Of a stretch of DNA of 64,000 nt, positions 18,801 through 25,809 are shown in pieces. The DNA comes from HyVt-105 sp049975425 (GTDB lineage: Bacteria; Bacteroidota; Bacteroidia; Bacteroidales; VadinHA17), in contig JBNGDI010000005.1 of assembly GCA_049975425.1 (NCBI GenBank), forward strand, positions 62,001 through 126,000, read 5' to 3'. Made by a program: the position numbers and the translations under genes. Within the stretch, counting starts at the first letter, position 1. Every line of letters starts with the position of its first letter. The notes under the pieces were generated by a model. The model did not search any database. It had not been told where the DNA came from and saw nothing but the letters and a program-made list of their open reading frames with translations.

Positions 18801-19399
18801 GGTGCAGTGAAGGAGGGCTGCAACATTCCGTGTGGTTCCTGTTTGAAGCTCCCGAAGGTGGAACCGTTTCCATCGACTCAAGGGGATTCGACAACCAGGT
18901 TGCCGTGTATGATGCCGAAAGCTGTGAAGATATTCTCACTGCCCGGGGCACCCTCATCGCAGCATTTGACGATTATTACGGGGAAAACCAATTTTATGCG
19001 GCAGCTATTGAGAAGATTGAGGGTCTGGTACCTGGCAAAACCTATTATGTTCAGGTTGACGGCAGCGCAGGGGGTGTAGAGGGGATATTCTACCTGAGCC
19101 TTTATGATTCGCCGCTGGATATTTACGATATACCGGGAAAAGAAAACAAGGGCCGTATCATTCTTTACCCCAACCCTGCCAGGGGTTCGTTCACCCTGCA
19201 ATGGAACGGCCTGCCTGAAGCAGACTATCTTACGGTAAGTGTGTATACACTGAGCGGAAAGCAGGTATATCTGTGTAAATTTCCGCATGCACGGGAAAAA
19301 GGTACGTACCCTGTCAGCACCTCCCTCCCGGCAGGGATGTATCTGCTAAAGGTAGAAAACCAACATATTTCGGCTCATCTGAAGCTGATTCTGGAATGA
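15860..19399 (+). CDS. Secreted BNR-repeat/PKD protein with Type IX secretion sorting domain
   Basis: About 1179 residues starting at the ATG at 15860 (MNKTACLLLLCIFFRLPAGS, a clear signal peptide); an ATG 21 bp upstream would put seven polar residues in front. Residues about 120-790 form a sialidase/sortilin-type beta-propeller with at least nine Asp-box repeats: WKTTDNGLTW, LKTTDGGLNW, YRSTDGGKTF, YRSNDGGETW, KSYDGGITWY, YKTTDGGSTW, WRTENGGESW, YMTRDGGENW. A PKD-like domain (about 795-870, SLRWDFGQD) follows, then an Ig-like segment and a pre-peptidase-like region. The last 80 residues (ILYPNPARGSFTLQW to the end, with LPAGMYLLKVENQ) are a type A T9SS sorting domain, so the protein should cross the outer membrane and be surface-attached or released. 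Family members of this layout are often called glycosyl hydrolases by name only; no catalytic role is supported here. Confidence 0.85.
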   Translation: MNKTACLLLLCIFFRLPAGSQTWLDKLLEKKSAAPHGFFEYRKAFNDYHEEKGITGGPGYKQFRRWEWFMQNRIDTEGYFHPEMLWKASPARSFHGIKKSKGEATWTYTGPAVVPRNPTTGQPIGMGRIDAIAFHPSDPDTWWIGSPTGGVWKTTDNGLTWTCLTDRIPLIGIGDIAVHPDDPDIIYIGTGDRDATDLDGIGMLKTTDGGLNWETTGLSFEMHEKITVNRLLIRPGQPDTILAATDQGIFFSSNAGTGWTPVLPGIHIKDMEFKPDDPDIVVAAGYGSFPQIYRSTDGGKTFFESSSGINSTYARRIALAVTTANPNMVFAMVSKTDGGFLGLYRSTSFGSQWSQLTSGDDINLLSNDPSGRGEGGQGWYDLSVAVDPEDPQTVYVGGINLWKTDNAGYHWELLSFGYPGWDQSDEPYVHVDHHALEWHPLTGVLYNGNDGGIYRSNDGGETWEDLSDGLHILQIYRIGSSLSAPGRIMTGSQDNGTFANFSAAWAEMFGGDGMECIIHPLDTLILYASFQRGNLIKSYDGGITWYSIKPAEAPEGAWITPFAMNPHKPDVLYAGYNEVYKTTDGGSTWKRVSNFLPAEEKIYSLTLCPAHPEVVYAANRTDVWRTENGGESWKLINNNLPQQLSKPITYITVSQEDHNTAWITLGGYDYPFNVNRVYMTRDGGENWFSYSENLPDVPVNCVVYEKHSNDAVYVGTDIGVFYRNASMDEWIPFNEGLPNVIVNEMEIDYARGKILAGTYGRGLWESDLYHDNSGSLYAAFAVDRISSCAESPMHFTSQSSVDIDSLRWDFGQDASPPTSTQGEVNVTYSTAGIRTISLTVYRNGEQATETRSGFVKTVTDITVHVLPEEGIIPLGTGITLEASGADQYVWTPTGGLDNPEKPVVYASPGTETLYTVTGTQGMCEDQATVRIIVYPNDSVCNAIPLEWGENGPFYNHRATVEENEPFPDTDGANACTSPLKWCSEGGLQHSVWFLFEAPEGGTVSIDSRGFDNQVAVYDAESCEDILTARGTLIAAFDDYYGENQFYAAAIEKIEGLVPGKTYYVQVDGSAGGVEGIFYLSLYDSPLDIYDIPGKENKGRIILYPNPARGSFTLQWNGLPEADYLTVSVYTLSGKQVYLCKFPHAREKGTYPVSTSLPAGMYLLKVENQHISAHLKLILE

Positions 19400-19425
19400 T
19401 TCCCCAGGTAGGACCTACGTTAGGT

Positions 19426-19459
19426 ACTACGTAGTATGCTACGTTGCATACTACGTAGT
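19426..19459. repeat. Perfect 14-bp inverted repeat with nested palindrome
   Basis: ACTACGTAGTATGC (19426-19439) and its exact reverse complement (19446-19459) flank TACGTT. Each arm contains the 10-bp self-palindrome ACTACGTAGT. The copy is 27 bp after the stop of the T9SS protein gene and is followed by AT-rich sequence, so it may act as that gene's transcription end or as a protein-binding site. Confidence 0.7.
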
Positions 19460-19743
19460 TATGTTTATATATAAATCATACCATTCCATAGTATAGAGTC
19501 TTTGAGCGCTTCAGGGATTCTTCGCGGGCTCTGCTTTGAGTGATGCCTGGCCGGCAGGCAGGAGAAACCCTGACGACGGCTGCGCCATATCAGGGTTCAA
19601 TTCGATCTGATCCATCCGCTGCGCTCCGCTCCCGGATGGATAGTCTCATTGAACACATAACACAACTGCCTGACCTTTAGCTTTCATTCTTCATCCTTTT
19701 GCCTTTAACCTTTAGTATTCCGGCTCACCGGCTCACTCATACC
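19460..19743. repeat. Hairpin-rich noncoding stretch
   Basis: No gene is seen between the T9SS protein and ferritin. The stretch holds three further perfect inverted repeats: TGCCTG/CAGGCA with a GCCGG loop (near 19544-19560), AACCCTGA/TCAGGGTT with a 16-nt loop (near 19567-19598), and ATCCATCCG/CGGATGGAT with a 14-nt loop (near 19611-19642). The last part is a pyrimidine-rich run with repeated CCTTTAG/CTTTAACC words. It resembles dispersed intergenic repeat material, but whether it recurs elsewhere cannot be told from one window. Confidence 0.5.
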
Positions 19744-20247
19744 TCAAGCCTCCGACTCAGCTTCGCCCCGCATGCCGAAAATATCCCGGTCGAACATATA
19801 CATATTCTTGTCCCCCACCAGGTTCAGTTTATCAAGGATATCCATTACAGACGATTCTTCCTCAATCTGCTCGGTCACGAACCACTGCACCCAGTTATGG
19901 GTAGTATAATCCTTTTCCTCCAGGCAACGTTCCACAATCTCATTGATCGACCCGGTAATAAACTGTTCGTGCTTGAGCACTTCGGCGAAAAGCTTCTGCA
20001 CCGACTCATACTCTTCCGGAGGCTTTTTGAAAGCAGGAATCACTGCCCTTCCACCCCTTTCATTGATGTAGGCAATGAACTTCAGCATGTGCATTTTCTC
20101 TTCATCGGCCTGGGCATACAGCCAGCGGGCAATTCCAGGATAGCCTCGTGTTTCTGCCCATGAGGCCATGGCAAGATACAGAAGGGAGGAATAGCCTTCC
20201 CTTTCCACCTGCCTGTTGCAGATTTCTTCAATTTTCTGTGACAGCAT
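19744..20247 (-). CDS. ftnA: Ferritin
   Basis: 167-residue non-haem ferritin, a four-helix-bundle iron-storage protein forming a 24-mer. The ferroxidase-centre residues are all present: Glu17, Glu50 and His53 (ADEEKMHML), Glu94, and Gln127 in FVTEQIEEE, which is the prokaryotic ferritin pattern rather than Dps or bacterioferritin. The start MLSQKIEEICNRQVEREGYS and the overall length are standard. It lies 68 bp downstream of icd on the same strand, but with its own A-rich leader (AAAGGAAAC) and probably its own promoter. The C terminus ends in an acidic tail, GEAESEA. Confidence 0.95.
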   Translation of the reverse strand: MLSQKIEEICNRQVEREGYSSLLYLAMASWAETRGYPGIARWLYAQADEEKMHMLKFIAYINERGGRAVIPAFKKPPEEYESVQKLFAEVLKHEQFITGSINEIVERCLEEKDYTTHNWVQWFVTEQIEEESSVMDILDKLNLVGDKNMYMFDRDIFGMRGEAESEA

Positions 20248-20314
20248 AATCGTTTCCTTTAAGATGAACCAAAATAAATACCATGCTTCATAACAAAGGA
20301 AACGGCATTTATGT

Positions 20315-21577
20315 TCACATATTCCCGATGATTTCCGTTGCGAATTCGGAAGTTTTCAGCAGGGTGGCTCCCTGCATCAGGCGTTCGAAATCATAGGTCA
20401 CCTTTCCGGAAACGATGGTACGCGAAAGGGCGGCAACAATGGTTCGGGCCGCTTCGTCCCATCCCATGTATTCCAGCATCATAACGCCGGAAAGGATCAA
20501 TGAGCCGGGATTGACCTTGTCAAGGCCGGCGTATTTGGGAGCTGTTCCATGGGTGGCTTCAAAAACGGCATGGCCGGTTTCATAATTGATATTGGCGCCC
20601 GGGGCAATCCCGATCCCGCCCACCATAGCAGCCAGCGCATCGGAAATATAATCTCCATTCAGGTTGAGAGTTGCAATTACCGAATATTCATCGGGACGGG
20701 TAAGTATCTGTTGCAAAAAGGCATCGGCTATTACATCCTTGACAATTACCCTGCCCTGCAGCACGGCCTCCCTCTGGGCCAGCAAGGCCGCTTCATCGCC
20801 CTGCTTACCCCTGATCCTGTCGTAGGCAGCCCAGGTAAAGACCCTTTCGCCGAATTCCCTTTCGGCCAGTTCGTAGCCCCAGGTCTTGAAAGCTCCCTCA
20901 GTAAATTTCATGATGTTTCCCTTATGCACCAGGGTTACCGATGGCTTGCTGTGATCAATGGCATACTGCAGGGCGGCCCTTACCAGCCGTTCGGTTCCCT
21001 CCCGTGAAACGGGCTTGATCCCGATGGAGGAAGTTTCCGGAAAACGGATCTTCTTCACCCCCATTTCCCCGGACAGGAACCGGATAACTTTTTTCACTTC
21101 AGGAGTTTCCGCCATCCATTCTATCCCGGCATAGATGTCTTCTGAATTCTCCCTGAAGATGATCATATTGGTCTTTTCGGGCTGTTTCACGGGGGATGGA
21201 ACGCCCTGGTAATACCGTACTGGACGGAGGCAGGTATACAGGTCCAGTTCCTGCCTCAGGGCCACGTTCAGCGAACGGATCCCCCCGCCCACAGGAGTGG
21301 TAAGAGGACCTTTGACAGCCACCCGATACCGCCGGATGGTATCGAGGGTTTCCCCGGGCAGCCACTGTCCGGTTTCCCGGTATGCTTTTTCGCCGGCCAT
21401 AATTTCTTTCCAGAGGATTTTTCTCTTTTTACCGTAAGCTTTTTCCACGGCGGCATCAAAAACACGCACCGAAGCAGCCCATATATCCGGGCCCGTGCCA
21501 TCGCCTTCAATAAAGGGTATCACCACCCGGTCGGGAACCACAAGCTTACCCTCTTTCAGTTGTATGGTATCGCCCAT
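20315..21577 (-). CDS. icd: NADP-dependent isocitrate dehydrogenase
   Basis: 420 residues from the ATG at 21577; a TTG two codons earlier is less likely. It oxidatively decarboxylates isocitrate to 2-oxoglutarate in the TCA cycle. Substrate-binding block GGGIRSLNVALRQELDLY includes the serine (about 102) that is the phosphorylation site in E. coli; NPGSLILSGVMMLEY and EATHGTAPKYAG are also present. The KY pair in APKYAGLDKVNP matches the NADP-binding determinants of the E. coli enzyme. It belongs to the homodimeric 45-kDa type. It follows the receiver gene by 20 bp on the same strand, so the signalling genes and icd may share a transcript. Confidence 0.95.
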   Translation of the reverse strand: MGDTIQLKEGKLVVPDRVVIPFIEGDGTGPDIWAASVRVFDAAVEKAYGKKRKILWKEIMAGEKAYRETGQWLPGETLDTIRRYRVAVKGPLTTPVGGGIRSLNVALRQELDLYTCLRPVRYYQGVPSPVKQPEKTNMIIFRENSEDIYAGIEWMAETPEVKKVIRFLSGEMGVKKIRFPETSSIGIKPVSREGTERLVRAALQYAIDHSKPSVTLVHKGNIMKFTEGAFKTWGYELAEREFGERVFTWAAYDRIRGKQGDEAALLAQREAVLQGRVIVKDVIADAFLQQILTRPDEYSVIATLNLNGDYISDALAAMVGGIGIAPGANINYETGHAVFEATHGTAPKYAGLDKVNPGSLILSGVMMLEYMGWDEAARTIVAALSRTIVSGKVTYDFERLMQGATLLKTSEFATEIIGNM

Positions 21578-21597
21578 AAACAAAAAGAAATGACAGG

Positions 21598-21975
21598 TTA
21601 AGATGATTCAGCCAGCGCTTCATGCACCTGCTCGAGAAAATCTTCGTTGGTAAAGGGCTTGGCCATCACACGTGACGCGCCCAGCGTATGGGCGGCATTC
21701 AGGTAATCGGCCGGACCGATCCTCCCCCCGCCTGAAATGGCAATCATGGACGTTCCCGGGTAATCGGAACAGATTTTCATAATAGTTTCGATACCGTCCA
21801 TATCGGGCATAATGATATCGGTAACCACCAGGTGGATCTCTTCTGTTTGCATGATCGACATTCCTTCTGCACCGTTCTTTGCATCGAATACACGGTAATG
21901 GTTTGTTTCCAGCAACTTTTTCAGCATCAGACGGAAATCGGTATCATCATCAATCAACAGTATCGCTTTGCTCAT
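21598..21975 (-). CDS. Single-domain response regulator (receiver only)
   Basis: 125 residues from the ATG at 21975 (MSKAILLIDDDTDFRLML). The open frame extends 33 codons further upstream without family resemblance. It is a CheY-like receiver with the full active site: acidic pair in LIDDD, phosphoacceptor Asp in LVVTDIIMPDMDG, switch Ser in MIAISGG and conserved Lys in VMAKPF. There is no output domain, so it works as a phosphorelay shuttle or by protein contact. It lies 134 bp downstream of the histidine kinase at 22110, which lacks a C-terminal receiver, so this protein is that kinase's likely partner. Confidence 0.9.
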   Translation of the reverse strand: MSKAILLIDDDTDFRLMLKKLLETNHYRVFDAKNGAEGMSIMQTEEIHLVVTDIIMPDMDGIETIMKICSDYPGTSMIAISGGGRIGPADYLNAAHTLGASRVMAKPFTNEDFLEQVHEALAESS

Positions 21976-22109
21976 AGCCCCTTTTATGAAATTTATAAAC
22001 GTTTCTACGGATAAAAGGTTCGATTGGTTATCCTGAAAGAAACCGACCAGAATATTCAGAAAGGCAAGATACACTTTTTTCGATAGAAAAGGGAGAATCA
22101 GGCGAGAGG

Positions 22110-25100
22110 TTATGAAACAGGTTCCCGGTAAGGGAAAAACACCCTGAAGGTAGAGCCTTTCCCCTCTTCGGTATCCACGGTAATCTCTCCACCCATGCTC
22201 TTCACTATGCCATGTGTTACCGAAAGACCCAGGCCGGTCCCCTCTCCCACCGGTTTGGTGGTGAAGAACGGTTCAAAGATTCTCGGTACCACATCGGGTG
22301 GCATACCCGTTCCCTCATCACGCACTACGAGCATGAGGTATTTACCGTCAGGCAACTGTACATGTTTATCCAGCTCCGGATGCCCGGGTTCTATCCAGTC
22401 AAGGGCAATAGCCATCACACCACCATTCTTTCCCATGGAGTATGCTGCATTGGTACACAGGTTCATCACCACCTGCTGTAGCTGGGTAGGATCTCCTGCC
22501 AGAGGAGGACAGTCGCCTGCAATGCGCGATCTGATCTTGATTTTCGGACTCAGCGAGGGTTTGATCATTTCGATCGATTCCCTTACTATCCGGTCGAAAT
22601 GAACCGGTTCCATCCGGTGGTCGACCTGCCGGCTGAAGGTCAGAATCTTATTCACCAGGTCCTTGCCCCGCTGGGAAGCTTTCATGATCTGCTCCAGGTC
22701 ACGGTGAGCACCCGACTCTTCAGATAATTCCTTATTTAACATATCGGTATATCCCATGATTGTGCCCAGGATATTGTTGAAATCGTGTGCTATTCCTCCG
22801 GCCAGGGTACCGATGGTCTCCATTTTCTGCACCTGCCTCAGCTGTGTTTCCAGTTTCGATTCCCTGGTAATATCCCTTTTAACCGCCACATAGTTCACCA
22901 CTACTCCGCTTTCGTTCCTCACCGGCGAAATGGTGGCATATTCCTCGAAAAGGCTTCCGTCCTTTTTCCTGTTTACAATTTTTCCTTTCCACACTTTCCC
23001 ACGGCTTATGGTTTCCCAGAGTTCAGCATAGAATTCTTCAGATTGTTTACCGCTTTTCAGTATTCCGGGTGTTTTGCCGGTGACTTCATTCCGGGAATAA
23101 CCGGTAACCTGTTCAAAAGCCGGATTAACATACAGGATGATTCCTTCACGGTCAGTGATCATAACGGTCTCTGCCGATTGCTCAATGGCCGTAATCAGCC
23201 TTCGTTGTTCCTCCCCGGCTTTTTTCTTTTCGGAGATGTCCCGTACGATGGCCTGAATATAATCTTCTCCTTTCAGGCGCACGGTATTCAGGCTGACTTC
23301 CGCAAAGAAATCAGATCCGTCTGCCCGCAGGTGTATCCACTCGAAATACTGCGGACCTTTCCGGATGGTATTTTTCATTTTTTCATAGGAAGAGGTAGTG
23401 GATGCTCTCCCGTCGGGCTGTTGCGGCGGCGAAAAGCCGGCTGGTTCCATACCCAGGAATTCATTTTTGGAAAAACCGAACATGCGAAGTGACTCCTGGT
23501 TGCAATCAAAGACCTTTCCGTCTTTCAACAGGAAAATAGCATCGTTGGCCGTTTCAAAAATGGTCCGGTAGCGTGCTTCGCTGTCACGCAACCGTTCTTC
23601 ATTATGTTTCCGGATAATAATGGAGCTTACCTGCCCGCCAAGCCGGTAAAACCGGTCGACTTCCTCCTTCTCATAGGGTTTCCCGCGTGAATGGACCATA
23701 ACACCCACCGGTTCGTTCTCTATGTATAGCGGAATAACCAGAACCGCCATGATGTCAAGCGCTTTCTTTATTTTCCTGAGCTTACTTTTAGGGAGTGCTT
23801 CCAGGAAATAAGAAGATATGATTTTCAGGATAACCTCTTCTTCGGTAATCCGGGCCGGTTTCTTTTTATTCAGCGCACCCAGGAAAGGGTGGGATGATTT
23901 CAGAGGAATGCGCACCAGATGCGTGTTTGCCGGAGGTTTTACACCGGCTGTGGCAGCCACATCCCGGGCGTCTATTCCCATATATCCGGATACCAGCTCA
24001 TGGTGGTTTTCTGATAGCATAAAAACACCCACTCCGTTCCCGGAAAAAATCTTCCGGGTTTTTCTGGAAAGCATGCCCAGAATTTGTTTCAGGGTCTTAC
24101 CCTTGTTCACAGCATTGTTCAGATCATTGATCAGGCTCAGGTCTTCGGTCTGTTTCCTGATCATGACCTCCGCTTTTTTGCGGTCGGTGATATCCCTGAA
24201 CACCCCTCCCAGCATAAATCCCCTGGATGATTTGATGGGGAACACCGATAACTGTATAAACAGTTTTTCCCCGTCTCTGAGGATTTCCTTTTCTTCTATG
24301 CGGTAAAACCAGTCGGCTTTACCGGTTGCCAGGGCTTTTTCAATCAATTCCCTGTACTTTGCAGCATTGCCGTCAACTCCCACCAGCCGGTTGATGTCTT
24401 CCTGCAGGTCCCATATATACCGGTGAAGCACCTGCTCCCGCCTGATGCCGGTCAGCAACGCACTTCCGGGATTCCACTCCACCACCCTGCCCGATTCATC
24501 AACAATGACAATCCCTTCAGGGGTTTGTTCAACAAAGCTTTTAAATTTCATTTCCGAAATGCGCAGGGCTTCCTCTGTCTTTTTCCGGCTGGTAATGTCC
24601 CTGAGAACAACCAGTTCGGCATTTTTCCCCTGAAATCGGGTAAGACCGACACTCACTTCCATCAGAAGTACCGTCCCGTCCTTCTTTTGCAGGACGGTTT
24701 CATACAGACTTGGAATACCCGGTTCCTTATTCCTCATGTGGTACATTTCCATCACTTTTTTACGGTAACCGGGATGGATGAACCGTTCAAAAGGCTGTTC
24801 CATCACCTCCTCCATGGAATAACCCGATAGATCCAGCAGGTGGCTGTTGGCAAAAACCACCTTCCCGGAAACCAGGATAACAATCCCGTCACGGGCTTTT
24901 TCAACCACTGTACGATATTTTTCCTCGCTTTCCCTCAGGGCCTGCTCGGCTCTTTTCTTCTCGGTGATATCCACCGTATTGACCACCGTATGGGTAATCT
25001 CTCCCTTTTTGTTCTTGTACGGAAAGAAAGATACTTCAAAACAGCGCAACCCGTCCCTGGGAGTTTCAAACCATGCCTGGTAATGTATCTCTTTGTTTGC

Positions 25101-25712
25101 AAACGACTGGTCAAGATTTTTCTTGATCTCCCTGTGGAAATTTTCTTCTCCCCATATTTCGGATAGTTTCTTTCCTATGATCTCTTCACGTACCAGGTTG
25201 TGGGCCGAGCAGAAGGCATTGTTAATGGCTTCATAGGCATAATCACGGTTTACCAGCGAAAGGAAATTGCGGGAACTGTTCACGATAAAATCATACCGGC
25301 TTTTGATCTCTTCGGCGGTTCTGCGATGTTCCTTTTCCGACTTTTCTTCCAGGGCCCGTTGAATGGAGGGGATCAACCGGGCAAAATGGCTTTTCAGCAC
25401 ATAATCGGTAGCCCCCCTTTTAAGCGTTTCGATGGCCAGCTCCTCACCGATGTTCCCCGATACAATGATAAAAGGCGTGGTAGGCGCCTTTTCACGGGCC
25501 ATTTCCAGTGCCGACATCCCGTCGAAGGCAGGGAGGGCATAATCGGAAAAGATGATATCAAAATGATCCGTTTCCAGGGCTTTTACATAATCCTCGCGGG
25601 TTTTAACATGCACCAGGTCGAAATCGATATTTCCCTTTTGCAGGGCGGAAGTGAATATCTGTACGTCGAAATCGCTGTCTTCCAGATACAGAAAGTGAAA
25701 AGGGTTATCCAT
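22110..25712 (-). CDS. Multi-PAS/GAF hybrid histidine kinase with N-terminal receiver
   Basis: 1200 residues, no signal peptide and no membrane helix, so probably cytoplasmic. Order: receiver domain 1-122 (LEDSDFD, IIFSDYALPAFDG with phospho-Asp about 57, IIVSGN, DYVLKSH); PAS at about 140-255, 262-380 and 385-505; GAF about 515-690; PAS about 700-815 and 820-945; HisKA with LAGGIAHDFNNIL (phospho-His about 976); HATPase to the end (DEGTGMPPDVV, TTKPVGEGTGLGLS). The receiver at the N terminus rather than the C terminus suggests it gets phosphate from, or is read out by, another kinase. The neighbouring kinase (25810-28164) and the lone receiver downstream are the obvious partners. The signal is unknown. 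Confidence 0.9.
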   Translation of the reverse strand: MDNPFHFLYLEDSDFDVQIFTSALQKGNIDFDLVHVKTREDYVKALETDHFDIIFSDYALPAFDGMSALEMAREKAPTTPFIIVSGNIGEELAIETLKRGATDYVLKSHFARLIPSIQRALEEKSEKEHRRTAEEIKSRYDFIVNSSRNFLSLVNRDYAYEAINNAFCSAHNLVREEIIGKKLSEIWGEENFHREIKKNLDQSFANKEIHYQAWFETPRDGLRCFEVSFFPYKNKKGEITHTVVNTVDITEKKRAEQALRESEEKYRTVVEKARDGIVILVSGKVVFANSHLLDLSGYSMEEVMEQPFERFIHPGYRKKVMEMYHMRNKEPGIPSLYETVLQKKDGTVLLMEVSVGLTRFQGKNAELVVLRDITSRKKTEEALRISEMKFKSFVEQTPEGIVIVDESGRVVEWNPGSALLTGIRREQVLHRYIWDLQEDINRLVGVDGNAAKYRELIEKALATGKADWFYRIEEKEILRDGEKLFIQLSVFPIKSSRGFMLGGVFRDITDRKKAEVMIRKQTEDLSLINDLNNAVNKGKTLKQILGMLSRKTRKIFSGNGVGVFMLSENHHELVSGYMGIDARDVAATAGVKPPANTHLVRIPLKSSHPFLGALNKKKPARITEEEVILKIISSYFLEALPKSKLRKIKKALDIMAVLVIPLYIENEPVGVMVHSRGKPYEKEEVDRFYRLGGQVSSIIIRKHNEERLRDSEARYRTIFETANDAIFLLKDGKVFDCNQESLRMFGFSKNEFLGMEPAGFSPPQQPDGRASTTSSYEKMKNTIRKGPQYFEWIHLRADGSDFFAEVSLNTVRLKGEDYIQAIVRDISEKKKAGEEQRRLITAIEQSAETVMITDREGIILYVNPAFEQVTGYSRNEVTGKTPGILKSGKQSEEFYAELWETISRGKVWKGKIVNRKKDGSLFEEYATISPVRNESGVVVNYVAVKRDITRESKLETQLRQVQKMETIGTLAGGIAHDFNNILGTIMGYTDMLNKELSEESGAHRDLEQIMKASQRGKDLVNKILTFSRQVDHRMEPVHFDRIVRESIEMIKPSLSPKIKIRSRIAGDCPPLAGDPTQLQQVVMNLCTNAAYSMGKNGGVMAIALDWIEPGHPELDKHVQLPDGKYLMLVVRDEGTGMPPDVVPRIFEPFFTTKPVGEGTGLGLSVTHGIVKSMGGEITVDTEEGKGSTFRVFFPYREPVS

Positions 25713-25809
25713 ATTTACAAAATCATGTTTTCACAATTGTCAGCCATTTTCTGAACCGCAACAACCGGTGTTTTCCGGTAAGCAGGTTTTAATAAATATT
25801 CCCCGGGGA

